The translations under genes were made by a program, and so were the position numbers. A stretch of 64,000 nt of DNA, taken from Trileptium ribeirensis. Taxonomy: Eukaryota > Nematoda > Enoplea > Enoplida > Thoracostomopsidae. The stretch lies in the NCBI GenBank assembly GCA_030248225.1, contig JASANE010005277.1:1-64000 (forward strand), read 5' to 3'. The notes under the pieces are model-generated. The model saw only the letters and a list, made by a program, of their open reading frames with translations, made no database searches and had not been told where the DNA came from. This document shows, in pieces, positions 61,101-63,428 of the stretch (position 1 is the stretch's first letter; each line of letters starts with the position of its first letter).

Positions 61101-63428
61101 TCATATTAATTTATACAAATCTCATTTGAGTTGGTTTTTCAGAAAAAACAGAAGCTCTCAGCATCTATTAAATATAATCGCGTTCAATGAATTTTGAATT
61201 CCAAGGTTAAATAAATTTTCAGAATTAGTGGAGATTGTGTGTTGCAGGGGTGAAAGCTTTTAAATTCCGTTTATGTGTGTGATCGGTCATAACTCGGAAA
61301 CGACTTAACCGATTTTTTGACCTTGGGCTCATTCGAACCAGCATAGCCCCTAGCGTTTTTTGATTTGGTATCTGGTTCAAAGGTCAAAATGTGGGTTTTT
61401 TGTCACATTTTACCCCATTTTAGTGTTGTAATCTTAATTTTCGAATTTTTTCCTCTGGTTGGTTTTATTTTATATTAAACTGATAAATACCGATGCGCAT
61501 TTTTGTTCTTCGATTAAGGCTCCAAATCTGGAGTTATGGGGTTTGGGGTACGGGGGTATGGCGCCCCCATGGTTCGTCGACCCAAAATTCGAAAATATTT
61601 TCTGACGTTTCACTTTAGGTTTCCGGGCGTGGTAAACGCATTGCTCATTGGTTTTGCTGTGTGACATGGCTCCATGGGTACGGGGGTATGGCGCCCCCAT
61701 GGTTCGGGATCTGAAGTCAAAATGAGGGTTTTTACCCAATTTTAGTACCCTTCACCTAAACAAGGTTAATTTTATCTTAACTTTCGAATTTTTTCCCTGA
61801 TTGGTTTTGTTTCATAGTAAAATGATAAATACTGGTGCCTCTTTTTTGTTGTTCGATTATGAGTCCGGTTCTAGAGTTACGGGGTTTGAGGTACAGGGGT
61901 ATGGCCCCCCATGGTTTTTCGACCCAAAATTCGAAAAAAATTTCTGACGTCTTGGGCGGCTGAAAATTTCACTTGGGATTTTCCGGCGTGGCAAACTCAT
62001 TGCTGGTGTTGGTTTTGCTGTGTGGCATATGGTTCCATGGGTACGGGTGTATGGCGACCCCGTGATTCAGGGTCAGAGGTCAAAATGAGGTTTCTTAGCC
62101 CATTATAGTACCCTTTACGGAAGCAAGGTTATTTTTATCTTAACTTTCGAATTTTTTCGTGGTTGATTTTATTTCATAGTAAAATGATAAATGCCGATGC
62201 GAAATTTTTGTTTTTTCATTAATTATCCGGTTCTGGAGCTATACGGGTTTGATGTTTGGCACCCTCGTGGTTCCTCGGCCCAAAATACGAAATTTTGTTC
62301 TGACGTCCTGGGTGGCTGAAAACTTTCACTTGGGATTTTGCGGGCATGGGAAATTCATTGCCGGTGTTGGTATTGCTCTGCGACTCATAGTTCTATGGGT
62401 ACGGGGGCATGGCGCCCCATGGCTTCCCGACTCAAAATTCCTTATTTGATTGCGACGTTTTGGGAGGCTAATAGCTTGCACTTGGGGGTTTTCGGACAAG
62501 GGATACTCATTGCCGGTGTTAGTTTTGTTCTAACTTGTGCGGCATTGTGTGATATCCACATATAGCATAATGACGTATGTTATCAGGGAGCTGATTGCCT
62601 GTGCATCCAAAAGTCGTAGGTGTACCTATGCTTCAAAAGACGGTGTTTACTGAGCTTACAAATAATGCCGTAATTTACGCAAAATGCGAACAAGTCGCTC
62701 CTGCTATTGTTGTCGGCTCTGCTTTTGTCGTTAACAACTTTGTTCGATATTTAGGATGGTACGAAGGCGAACGGCTTCATGATGGTAAAGCAGGATGGTT
62801 TCCGTCGACATACGTCAAGGAAATTTTATCCGACCATATTCGCTCAAAAAATTTTCGCCAACGTCTCCGCCTTATTCAAGCAGCCGAAACTTTGACACAG
62901 ACGGCGTCCAATGTAAATAATCCGGCTTTAATTAATCTCAATCTATGCTCTGCTCTATCGACCATGTCTGAACCGACGGCTGCTGCTCCGGATTTATCAT
63001 CCAACGGTCAGGGTTTTCAAACGGCAACCACAGTCGCTTGTAGTGATACTTCAAAACCAGAAAAAGAAGCGGAAAACGACGAAAAGCTACGTCACAGATC
63101 AGGAAAGCGTAAAGGTGGTGGATTTTCTAAAAAGCGTAATAGCGATTGTAGCAGTTCAGTCGAAGCGGCACGTGACGCTGTTGCCGAATCCGCACCGGAA
63201 GACGTGGCCTGTCCTAATAAAACGGTCGAAACGGACAAGCGCTTAAGCACCGTAGCGACCACGGCGTTTCATGTTGGCGACAAAGGCAATGTTTCATCGG
63301 TCGATAAATCCATCAGGTACACTCATAATAATTGTTCGGTCGATTCCGGCAGCAATAATAATAGACAGTCATCGATATCAGCTAGCGCTCTGAAAATACG
63401 AAAGCCTGATCACGATATGGAAATTTAA
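17991..63428 (+). CDS. Exn: Ephexin-type Rho guanine-nucleotide exchange factor (whole gene, 19 coding segments)
   Basis: Joining 17991-19102, 22141-22297 (or 22530-22671), 25860-26146, 27896-28169, 30580-30977, 31258-31299, 32077-32474, 33109-33189, 34895-35261, 37109-37265, 38938-39085, 41742-41829, 43620-43778, 45302-45506, 46738-46859, 48274-48426, 57025-57219, 58632-58816 and 62755-63428 gives 5202 nt with no internal stop and matching phase at every junction: 1733 residues. Order: Ser/Asn/Thr-rich disordered region with proline-rich motifs (1-1035), LYQHY motif (about 1044), DH domain (about 1107-1310), PH (about 1325-1457), SH3 (about 1478-1533), basic tail. LYQxY followed by SLWxxLPE, DH, PH and SH3 is the ephexin (NGEF/ARHGEF5/16/19/26; fly Exn) arrangement. 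Ephexins load GTP onto Rho-family GTPases at the membrane and act in axon guidance and synapses. The long N-terminal region exceeds the usual mammalian ephexins. The symbol is by family resemblance; orthology was not tested. Confidence 0.9.
19430..19840 (+). repeat. ~175-bp tandem repeat, about 2.4 copies
   Basis: AATAACATGCCAC occurs at about 19473 and 19651, with a degraded relative (CACAATGTCAC) near 19821. CCTAAAACACCCC and ACGGCAATACCAT/ACGGTAATGCCAT recur at the same spacing. Confidence 0.7.
19850..21090 (+). repeat. Direct repeat pair, about 1.09 kb apart
   Basis: About 165 bp at 19855-20020 matches 20945-21090. Shared landmarks are AACTTGTGATCAAATAGAAA versus AATTTGTGACGAAATAAAAA, then GAGT-ACGATTTCCA-like text, then CTCGCTCGCT / CTCGCTACGTCGC. 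Non-coding. Confidence 0.55.
21971..22132. mobile_element. Tc1/mariner-type MITE family T1, copy next to exon B
   Basis: The left end TAGTACCCGCCAAAAATGA and the inverted right end CAATACGCGCCAGAAATGAC are diverged versions of the terminal repeat seen cleanly at 42.54 kb. The right end lies about 9 nt before exon B, so it forms part of that exon's 3' splice-site region. Confidence 0.65.
22141..22297 (+). CDS. Exn: Ephexin-type GEF exon B (alternative to exon C)
   Basis: Only one frame is open. It reads DDVPSGGHVVKDTYTRKDIV ... RVTTNSTKISLLK, bounded by CACCTCTAG and AAG|GTGACT. It enters in phase 2 and leaves in phase 0 (157 nt). It joins exon A in frame, and its end joins exon D in frame but not exon C. 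The peptide is polar with no recognised motif. No homology to the exon C peptide is evident to me. Confidence 0.6.
22530..22671 (+). CDS. Exn: Ephexin-type GEF exon C (alternative to exon B)
   Basis: The open frame reads LIPSDRIAQKSVSNSKSIEK ... NVIVVHEVPKRPHL, between TTTAATTTGTAG and CTT|GTAAGC. It is 142 nt, enters in phase 2 and leaves in phase 0, exactly like exon B. If placed after exon B it hits a TGA within five codons. It therefore works as a substitute for exon B, joining exons A and D. Confidence 0.6.
22799..22905. mobile_element. MITE family T1, short copy
   Basis: The left end is ACATTACTCGCCAAAAACGA and the right end, read inward on the other strand, is ACAGTACTCGCCAGTATGAC. 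It is about 107 bp, the shortest of the T1 copies, and lies about 130 bp after exon C. Confidence 0.6.
22985..23075 (-). repeat. tRNA-like sequence (SINE head or tRNA relic)
   Basis: On the - strand ATAGCTCAGTTGTTTGCG resembles box A and CGGGTTCGATTACTGG resembles box B, about 32 nt apart. I could not pair a convincing acceptor stem or anticodon arm, so I do not call a functional tRNA. Confidence 0.45.
23076..24810. other. Intron, nothing recognised
   Basis: AT-rich DNA. The open frames at 23643-24065 and 24412-24621 have no domain features. Confidence 0.4.
24820..25203. mobile_element. hAT-type MITE M1, copy 2 (384 bp)
   Basis: It aligns over nearly its whole length with 15471-15845 (for example TTCTCTGCCTGTCCCAA, ACGGCTAAAAGCCTGCA and ATTTATTTGCAAAT). 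The ends are CAGGGGGTTTTTTCAAAACG and, inverted, CTAGGTTTTTTGGTCCACAG. The flanks ATTTCAGG (24812-24819) and CTTTCAGG (25204-25211) match at 7 of 8 positions, as for an aged 8-bp TSD. Confidence 0.85.
25249..25400 (+). repeat. GC-rich ~34.5-bp minisatellite, about 4.4 copies
   Basis: Units begin GGGGACATTTAG, GGGGAATTTAG, GGGGCATTTAG, GGGAGTATTGAG and GGGGAATTT at about 25250, 25285, 25319, 25353 and 25388. Each carries an AGCTGGGGCCCC-like palindrome and a CTCCAACCT segment. It stands out by base composition. Confidence 0.8.
25420..25770 (+). repeat. Dispersed repeat R-c, copy 1
   Basis: The order TTTTTGTTGCATATTTGTTA, GAGTTTTGTTAT, GGTTGACCTA, ACTTGGGG and CACTCCCCCTGTGTGG is repeated near 40.83-41.05 kb (copy 2). 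Non-coding. Confidence 0.55.
25860..26146 (+). CDS. Exn: Ephexin-type GEF exon D
   Basis: After ACTATAACAG it reads VAMNNENAKAVSLCCREIEV ... RLQQPRSASVDLLECHKRRR ... ATTVADDDDGYSTSPSR and ends CGGAA|GTAAGC in phase 2. It is polar and acidic, with a PRSASVD segment that looks like a basophilic-kinase or 14-3-3-type site, though that is only a motif reading. It accepts phase 0 from either B or C. Confidence 0.75.
26230..26570 (+). repeat. Two tandem ~173-bp units
   Basis: GTAACC(A/G)C(C)ACAATAAC, then GCTTCTCTCATTCT, then AAGCCC(A/C), then ATTGGTTAT, occur in the same order beginning near 26242 and 26411. Open frames here follow the repeat. Confidence 0.65.
26920..27570 (+). repeat. Dispersed repeat family R-a, copy 2
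   Basis: GGAGTTTTCTGACAGTCTGA, GAGTACCTTATGGTACCCAG, TATAATTGAATCG and TTTCCACTGAGAG match 28770-29065 in order. The end from 27393 (GATCTACAACTTTGCTGA) matches 14400-14630 and 29205 onward. Confidence 0.7.
27723..27835 (+). CDS. Possible alternative first exon upstream of exon E
   Basis: An ATG opens MEIASRSLDQFLRPGSSKTI followed by a Cys-containing stretch (CYQKCYICNQPVKIST). The donor AC|GTACGT leaves phase 2, exactly what exon E accepts; the joined codon would be ACG (Thr). It could start a shorter isoform lacking exons A-D, or be chance. No promoter is identified. Confidence 0.3.
27896..28169 (+). CDS. Exn: Ephexin-type GEF exon E
   Basis: It starts after TTATTTATTTCAG and reads LSTTSETTATPFRRVQKYNT FSRGIKLIGL, continuing to SLSQPLGDVSKLFQIT and ending ACG|GTAAGA in phase 0. 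The G that begins it completes Lys519 with exon D. A Ser/Asn-rich centre is flanked by basic segments; no domain recognised. Confidence 0.8.
28770..29480 (+). repeat. Dispersed repeat family R-a, copy 3
   Basis: It is the most complete copy: GAGTACCTTATAGTATCCAG, TATAATTGAATCGAATCG, TTTCCACTGAGTG, then GTACAACTTTGCCGACC, TTTGCCAGGAATAGCG and ACGCCGAATACGATGGTTTT. It matches copies at 26.92-27.57, 14.40-14.63 and 41.27-41.56 kb. The long frame at 29064-29501 translates this repeat. Confidence 0.7.
29502..29750. mobile_element. Fragment of the hAT-type element seen at 59.76-60.93 kb (opposite orientation)
   Basis: It begins CAGGGAGTAACCGGAATG and continues GGCGAAAATCGTGTTCCGGT, GAATTCCGGTTTAA, CATATGTAATA and GTAGGGCACATAATTT. 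This is the reverse complement of 60652-60930. Homology stops near 29750, so only one end is present. Confidence 0.75.
29857..30056. mobile_element. Tc1/mariner-type MITE family T2, copy 1 (~200 bp)
   Basis: The left end is GTCACGGACAAAAACGATTG and the inverted right end is TACAATCACGGACAGAAATG. Inner parts are also inverted (GAACGTTCGTTTA versus TAAACGAACGTT). TACAGTC(A)CGGACAAAA ends are typical of Tc1-like transposons. Confidence 0.75.
30580..30977 (+). CDS. Exn: Ephexin-type GEF exon F
   Basis: The acceptor ATTATTTTAG precedes SDIHLSIAERFGKIRLQISQ, which joins exon E in phase 0. It continues through Ser/Arg-rich sequence (RPPSGAKSSTGRVKQSRNSN) to LKSIKTTK and ends ACCAA|GTATGT in phase 2. 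The SIAERFGKIRLQ stretch could form an amphipathic helix; I do not recognise a domain. Confidence 0.8.
31258..31299 (+). CDS. Exn: Ephexin-type GEF micro-exon G (tentative)
   Basis: Only 42 nt: TTTTTTTCAG then codons for GSSGAQQTVVPNS, with donor GGA|GTCAGT. Phases fit exons F and H exactly, and without it F and H would still join in frame, so it could be a cassette. The donor is weaker than its neighbours, and an alternative acceptor 2 nt downstream exists. Confidence 0.45.
32077..32474 (+). CDS. Exn: Ephexin-type GEF exon H
   Basis: The acceptor ACTGTAG precedes SHFYIETSSDATVSTPRSG ... STRSRALIDPDAPPPPPRTT, then an acidic stretch (SDDYDSYTDDESNNDDD) and a Thr/Ala-rich run (TTTATATAVP). It ends GACT|GTAAGC in phase 1. 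The PPPPP run after DAP is another possible SH3 or EVH1 ligand. No folded domain. Confidence 0.75.
32475..33108. other. Intron H, nothing recognised
   Basis: AT-rich; no repeat or gene seen. Confidence 0.5.
33109..33189 (+). CDS. Exn: Ephexin-type GEF exon I
   Basis: A short exon after GGTGTTTCAG encoding STGGHTESSGSVKSDGSIPL PDVIKDS, ending TCAG|GTACCA in phase 1. Phases match H and J. Confidence 0.75.
33416..33549. mobile_element. MITE family T3, 134-bp hairpin
   Basis: The left end TACAATCACGCTCAGAAATA and inverted right end TACAATAACGTTCAGAAATA continue inward as AAAGC(C)AA on both sides. The interior also has TTCGCGAA-type inverted segments, so nearly the whole element can fold back. 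The ends begin TACA like T1 and T2 but differ after that. Confidence 0.75.
33825..34290 (+). repeat. 91-bp tandem repeat, about 5 copies
   Basis: GATTGCC(A/G)GGAGGACGCA recurs at about 33843, 33934, 34025, 34116 and 34207, exactly 91 bp apart, with few differences between copies. The period is not a multiple of three, so each copy appears in a new frame and opens overlapping frames on both strands. There are no unique spacers, so it is not a CRISPR-like array. Confidence 0.95.
34291..34894. other. Intron I, distal part
   Basis: AT-rich, no features seen. Confidence 0.5.
34895..35261 (+). CDS. Exn: Ephexin-type GEF exon J
   Basis: The acceptor AATGTTTTAG precedes ASFRPSKPLPPVPQPLESSP, a strong proline-rich segment. 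An acidic stretch follows (DDGDIIDSVSGDVDEIGSS), and the exon ends EQPTVEPIYDSRFAF with TTCAG|GTGAAT in phase 2. EPIYDS is a plausible tyrosine phosphorylation or SH2-binding sequence. This exon leads directly into the regulatory helix region of exon K. Confidence 0.85.
35373..35576. mobile_element. MITE family T2, copy 2 (~204 bp)
   Basis: The left end is TTGCAGTCATGGACAAAAAT and the inverted right end TTGTACAGTCACAGACAAAA. The interior shares ATTGCATAAAAA and AGCGTAAACGAATTTTAGAA-like text with copy 1 at 29857-30056. Confidence 0.75.
35577..36180. other. Intron J, AT-rich part
   Basis: Many TAATTAGCTAATTA-like palindromes and near-repeats; no gene seen. Confidence 0.4.
36190..36905 (+). 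repeat. ~240-bp tandem repeat, three copies
   Basis: CATGAATATGTGGCTTTTAA starts at about 36191, 36424 and 36667. Each copy continues to GCTTTTAGTATGGTGGATT, AAACGTGATACTT and ACTTTGCCTATTGCTC. Copy 1 differs most. Confidence 0.9.
37022..37072 (+). repeat. 25-bp perfect tandem duplication
   Basis: GTGACACTATGGTTAGTCAT followed by AAGC(T) is present twice in a row, just upstream of exon K. Confidence 0.85.
37109..37265 (+). CDS. Exn: Ephexin-type GEF exon K (LYQxY regulatory segment)
   Basis: After TTTCATTTTAG it reads SEPMPLYQHYDQDIKIKRIE, then KLQEAILATSGFGSQRSLWC, ending ELPE|GTATGT in phase 0. Mammalian ephexins have the same order: an LYQxY tyrosine motif in an inhibitory helix that packs on the DH domain, then SLWxxLPxV just before the DH. 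By analogy, phosphorylation of Tyr1045 or Tyr1048 would release inhibition; that is inference from the family. Confidence 0.92.
38410..38517 (+). repeat. 54-bp tandem duplication
   Basis: AACAAATGTCACATCCACTC ... AGTTCACTTAATC occurs twice in a row with one substitution (GTGTTTCAG versus GTGGTTCAG). Confidence 0.9.
38938..39085 (+). CDS. Exn: Ephexin-type GEF exon L (DH domain start, CR1)
   Basis: The acceptor CAATTTTAG precedes VNRRGLLDCMGDQARKLQEA, then MFEIISSEASYLRSLNILLS HFMSAKKLS, ending TCAG|GTATTG in phase 1. E...SEASY..SL..L..HF is the first DH helix (CR1), which contacts the GTPase switch regions; the conserved glutamate of this helix is present. Confidence 0.95.
40830..41050 (+). 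repeat. Dispersed repeat R-c, copy 2
   Basis: It matches 25420-25770 in order: TTTTTGTTGCATATTTATTA, GAGTTTTGTTAT, GGTTGACCTA, AACTTGGGG and CACCCCTCTATGTGGACAGG. Confidence 0.55.
41270..41560 (+). repeat. Dispersed repeat family R-a, copy 4 (partial)
   Basis: TTGCCACTGAGAGCGCTAGG, TGTTTCTGTCATTCATAACT, TTATTCGATAGCGACGAG and GTTGAACGCGAACAGCTCCG match the middle of copies at 26.9 and 28.8 kb. Confidence 0.6.
41742..41829 (+). CDS. Exn: Ephexin-type GEF exon M (short DH exon)
   Basis: An 88-nt exon that supplies the DH residues missing between exons L and N: NENLGSVITRQQRRQLFGNI IQVRDCSQ. The RRxLFGNIxxVRDxS pattern matches the second DH helix region. Phase 1 in and phase 2 out fit both neighbours. 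The acceptor reads TTTTTCGCTTATTAAG, with the pyrimidines set back from the AG; a more distal AG (ACTAGACAG) would also keep frame only with other phases. Confidence 0.85.
42537..42746. mobile_element. MITE family T1, reference copy (210 bp, 24-bp TIRs)
   Basis: The left end TACAGTACTCGCCAGAAAT(C)AGTG and the inverted right end agree at 23 of 24 positions including the flanking TA, which is the usual Tc1/mariner target duplication. The interior is a run of TCGAAC/GAACGA motifs with no ORF of note. Confidence 0.9.
43620..43778 (+). CDS. Exn: Ephexin-type GEF exon N (DH, CR2 region)
   Basis: GATTTTTTCAG precedes FMNTLMTKLEDDVFIEEISS AFLYHAERHNEFDVYVQYCS, then QQIYQERTLNELK, ending TTGAA|GTAAGT in phase 2. 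YxxYCSxQ...ERTL is the central DH helix pattern of the ephexin subfamily. Confidence 0.95.
43779..45301. other. Intron N
   Basis: No exon seen. At 44.45-44.93 kb the order CCAGAGGGCATCAACC(GG) ... CCAGGGGCACGAACCGG suggests a diverged internal duplication. The long - strand frame there lacks any domain signal. The segment near 43.83-44.07 kb has TTGAACAGAAATG-type text reminiscent of T1 MITEs. Confidence 0.4.
45302..45506 (+). CDS. Exn: Ephexin-type GEF exon O (DH, CR3)
   Basis: TTTTATTACAG precedes TNNEAFVEEVQNLERQPVTQ, then ALNFRSFLMLPMQRITRYPL LIDAVL, ending AACAAG|GTAGTG in phase 0. FLMLPMQRITRYPLL is CR3, the most conserved DH signature; its Gln-Arg pair and following helix form the Rho-binding face. 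Confidence 0.97.
45507..46737. other. Intron O, nothing recognised
   Basis: AT-rich; no repeat family or gene recognised. Confidence 0.5.
46738..46859 (+). CDS. Exn: Ephexin-type GEF exon P (DH end, DH-PH linker)
   Basis: CTGCTATTTTAG precedes IVYQCNEGAKKVERLEELVA LNARLEY, then KQIPLVSHN, ending AATCG|GTAATG in phase 2. CNEGxxKxxRxExLxxLxxxLE is the last DH helix, which runs into the PH domain in Dbl proteins. Confidence 0.95.
46860..47225 (+). repeat. ~93-bp minisatellite starting at the exon P splice donor
   Basis: GTAATGACTGATGAGC, ATAATGAATGATGAGC, GTAATGGTTGATGAGC and GTAACGACTGATGAGC occur at 46860, 46955, 47043 and 47138. Each is followed by TTATT...TTTGCACA, TCAAATTATGCGATC and an AACAATAGTGAGG-like segment. 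The first unit starts with the GT of the donor. Confidence 0.9.
47203..47490 (+). other. Orphan open frame, unidentified
   Basis: A frame of about 95 codons (AFAAIKQEFDVVRMDKILHT ... LRNCILREQAVSDHISSGE) has protein-like composition with no low complexity. It does not fit as an exon here: TTCGCAG before it would leave the wrong phase after exon P. I do not recognise the protein; it may be a relic of an inserted coding sequence. Confidence 0.3.
47554..47605 (+). pseudogene. Decayed duplicate of the first part of PH exon Q
   Basis: This stretch matches 48274-48327 at roughly 80% or more without large gaps (for example TGGTCAAACGC and TCGGCCCGATTTAGC are shared). It would encode WLVKRLELLLFGRPDLAC and then stop. 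There is no AG directly before it, so it cannot be spliced in. Confidence 0.8.
47625..48250 (+). repeat. Dispersed repeat R-d, copy upstream of exon Q
   Basis: GTGGAGATTGTGTGTTGCAG, GTGTGTGATCGGCCATAACT, GAGCGTTTTTTGATTTGG, GGTTGGTTTTATTTTATAGT and GGTGTACCTCTGCTTCA also occur in this order at 61.22-62.64 kb, ahead of exon T. Confidence 0.8.
48274..48426 (+). CDS. Exn: Ephexin-type GEF exon Q (PH domain, first half)
   Basis: The acceptor ACTAGTTTAG precedes WLVKRGDLVLLVRPDLARKR, then KGVVSGVQKKTKLRYCFLFT DLMMLTKRGR, ending AGAGG|GTAAAT in phase 2. This is the PH beta-sheet with its usual WLVKxGxL start and YCFLFTDLMM strand. An internal TTCACAG at 48389-48395 looks like a 3' splice site, but reading through it is required for an intact PH domain. 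Confidence 0.93.
48427..49470. other. Intron Q, proximal part
   Basis: AT-rich. At 48.58-48.85 kb both strands are open for about 80 codons with no domain on either. Confidence 0.4.
49560..50110 (+). pseudogene. Penelope-like element fragment with GIY-YIG endonuclease
   Basis: One frame reads TCNDRNVIYFITCNN near 49650-49690, then a shifted frame reads CGIQYVRKTAKNLKDRLKEY RN, ISDHFNNGAYCIHDLRIQMI EK, and after another shift IDDSEVFKNDIANYRMPGES VWIGRLKTRMPYGLND. VIYxIxCxxCGIQYV..T...LKxRL..YR is the GIY-YIG nuclease core and WIxxLKTxxPYGLN its C-terminal companion in endonuclease-bearing Penelope-like elements. Two frameshifts disable it. Confidence 0.75.
50160..50485. repeat. Almost pure A tract with scattered T
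   Basis: For about 320 bp the + strand is nearly all A with interspersed T and a rare G or C. It follows the Penelope-like fragment by about 60 bp, so it may be an expanded poly(A) tail or simple repeat. The - strand poly-Phe frame here is meaningless. Length in an assembly would be unreliable. Confidence 0.9.
50486..51001. other. Non-coding, between A tract and DNA transposon
   Basis: The frame at 50621-50928 has no certain match. A short palindrome GGGTACATAATGTACCC lies near 50957-50973, about 30 bp before the transposon end. Confidence 0.35.
51348..53659 (-). pseudogene. DDE/RNase H-like transposase-type protein (DUF7869-like), one frameshift and one stop
   Basis: Exon 1 (53659-53503) encodes an acidic N-terminus (MELDSSDRDTDESDIEEDPA). 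The donor ACA|GTAAGC and acceptor CATTTTAG join it in frame to exon 2 (53243 downward), giving METN-NEGDDKAGARAAEEAV. Exon 2 includes GDYLVLDQRGRRQPKNKTSD, NIGFYHPKKDRCPTCEKRF (a CxxC site) and RCVTVDLQAVLPTP. Near YSDIY (about 52005) the frame shifts in a TATATA run; the next frame reads CSDQNGNIHLSVGLL ... KYLEPAHSQMECD, a TGA at about 51868, then MHKAIAAAAELLQVFTPYEW and on to 51348. D in VTVDLQ, D in YSD and E in HSQMECD are likely catalytic. The layout resembles uncharacterised arthropod and cnidarian proteins with a DUF7869-type domain; that name is from memory. Confidence 0.75.
53507..53659 (-). CDS. Transposase-like gene, exon 1 (acidic N-terminus)
   Basis: It encodes about 52 residues rich in Asp, Asn and Ser. 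The exon ends at about 53503 with GTAAGC as donor in phase 1; the start codon at 53659 is preceded by AAATATC. Acidic N-termini are common in this protein group. Confidence 0.6.
53930..54175. repeat. 83-bp tandem repeat, three copies
   Basis: TTATACCGAAGTAAATCAAA recurs at about 53939, 54021 and 54104 with ACGGTACAGAACCG between units. It lies about 280 bp upstream of the transposase-like start codon and inside the inferred transposon, so it may hold promoter or transposase-binding sites. Confidence 0.9.
54412..54734 (-). CDS. Exon-like frame of a second transposon gene, unidentified
   Basis: After ATATATTAG on the - strand the frame reads RKRTVTIILCGGLVENKYNW APSKSLIRFNNDNLKNMLKI, then HISQYDECCGHTNILDLLQS, and ends EAAYR at ACAG|GTATTT in phase 2. 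There is no ATG at its start, so an upstream exon or a non-ATG boundary is implied. A partly helical Cys-containing protein of unknown function; it may be a 5' exon of the transposase transcript or a separate ORF. Confidence 0.4.
55404..55500. other. Short non-coding junction
   Basis: Between the transposon end and the Penelope-like RT fragment; nothing seen. Confidence 0.3.
55700..56210 (+). pseudogene. Penelope-like element, N-terminal RT fragment
   Basis: Short frames read DNLSHTSICEHLRRTVKQFG and then IPRLHKPPITFRTIKLVAG, the LHKxPxxFRPI motif at the start of the Penelope RT. The frame ending at 56210 then reads NNCHSINTYDVTTLHTTLEH DEIIQNLNELI, an RT motif A (xxYDVTxLxTxxxxDE). Frames change between the blocks. 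It cannot be the 5' part of the copy at 49.6-50.1 kb because the order is reversed, so two insertions are present. Confidence 0.7.
56211..57024. other. Intron Q, distal part
   Basis: It contains a purine/pyrimidine-skewed run of TTTCGATT-like motifs (56370-56540), perhaps a decayed simple repeat. At 56565-56720 the text TATAGGACGTTGCTAAGATATA ... TTATATTGTGACCA ... CAGATATCATCGTGGTACCC matches 42358-42505, a dispersed repeat pair. Confidence 0.5.
57025..57219 (+). CDS. Exn: Ephexin-type GEF exon R (PH domain, second half)
   Basis: After TTTCATTTTAG the frame reads ATPSYAVMDYCARNMIEVAP and then NPHLFLCTFMQNSRRKQVEM VFMAESE, ending GCGA|GTGAGT in phase 2. Its phase matches exon Q across an 8.6 kb intron, and the product completes the PH barrel (YxVxDYCxRxMIxV, LFLCTFxxN). 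Two other frames are open in part but lack PH features. Confidence 0.93.
57220..58631. other. Intron R
   Basis: Near 57640-57690 ACTATAATATAGTCA is repeated three times with short spacing. A frame at 58113-58418 has hydrophobic stretches but no clear identity. Otherwise AT-rich. Confidence 0.4.
58632..58816 (+). CDS. Exn: Ephexin-type GEF exon S (PH C-terminal helix and SH3 first half)
   Basis: CTTTATTCCAG precedes SDRERWLESLTPPKSDNPNE, holding the conserved Trp of the PH C-terminal helix. Then YVVLYEYTAQQDDELTLTEG EVLNVI gives the RT loop of the SH3 domain with ALYDY-like and DELxL motifs. It ends GATG|GTAACT in phase 1. Confidence 0.97.
58894..59128. mobile_element. MITE family T1, copy in intron S
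   Basis: The left end TACTGTAGTCGCCAAAAATA and the right end, GCAGTCATTTCTGCCGAGCA, are diverged T1 ends. The interior GTTCATTCGATGTTCGCTTG matches the TCGAAC-rich core of the 42.54 kb copy. Confidence 0.55.
59757..60930. mobile_element. Non-autonomous hAT-type element (1174 bp) with perfect 8-bp TSD
   Basis: The ends are CAGGGAATAACCGGAACCG (left) and, inverted, CAGTGAGTAACCGGAATTC (right). CTCGATAG flanks it exactly at 59749-59756 and 60931-60938. CCGGAA motifs cluster at both ends, as subterminal sites do in hAT elements. No transposase is visible inside; the frame at 59882-60220 has no domain. A fragment of the same family lies at 29502-29750. Confidence 0.9.
61220..62640 (+). repeat. 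Dispersed repeat R-d with ~350-bp internal tandem units, upstream of exon T
   Basis: The left part (GTGGAGATTGTGTGTTGCAG, ATAACTCGGAAACGACTTAA) and right part (GTTAGTTTTGTTCTAACTTG, AGGTGTACCTATGCTTCA) correspond to 47.63-48.25 kb. Between them a unit with TTCGATTA, GGAGTTATGGGGTTTGGG, GGGTATGGCGCCCCCATGG, CCCAAAATTCGAAAA and AAAATGATAAAT is repeated about three times at roughly 343-360 bp. The frames here translate the repeat. Confidence 0.85.
62755..63428 (+). CDS. Exn: Ephexin-type GEF exon T (SH3 second half, C-terminal tail, stop)
   Basis: GATATTTAG precedes WYEGERLHDGKAGWFPSTYV, which completes the SH3 with its binding-face Trp (1511) and WFPSxYV. Then KEILSDHIRSKNFRQRLRLI QAAETL is followed by about 180 residues rich in Ser, Thr, Ala and Lys (GKRKGGGFSKKRNSDCSSS could be a basic localisation or membrane patch). 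The stop is TAA at 63426-63428. The upstream open frame from 62595 comes from repeat R-d and is not coding. Confidence 0.95.

Noticed and set aside
61470..62565. Several open frames with similar peptides
   Set aside because: They translate the ~350-bp units of repeat R-d.
62595..62754. Coding extension upstream of the SH3 half in exon T
   Set aside because: The text is the end of repeat R-d and intron; exon S joins exon T at 62755 in the correct phase to form a standard SH3.
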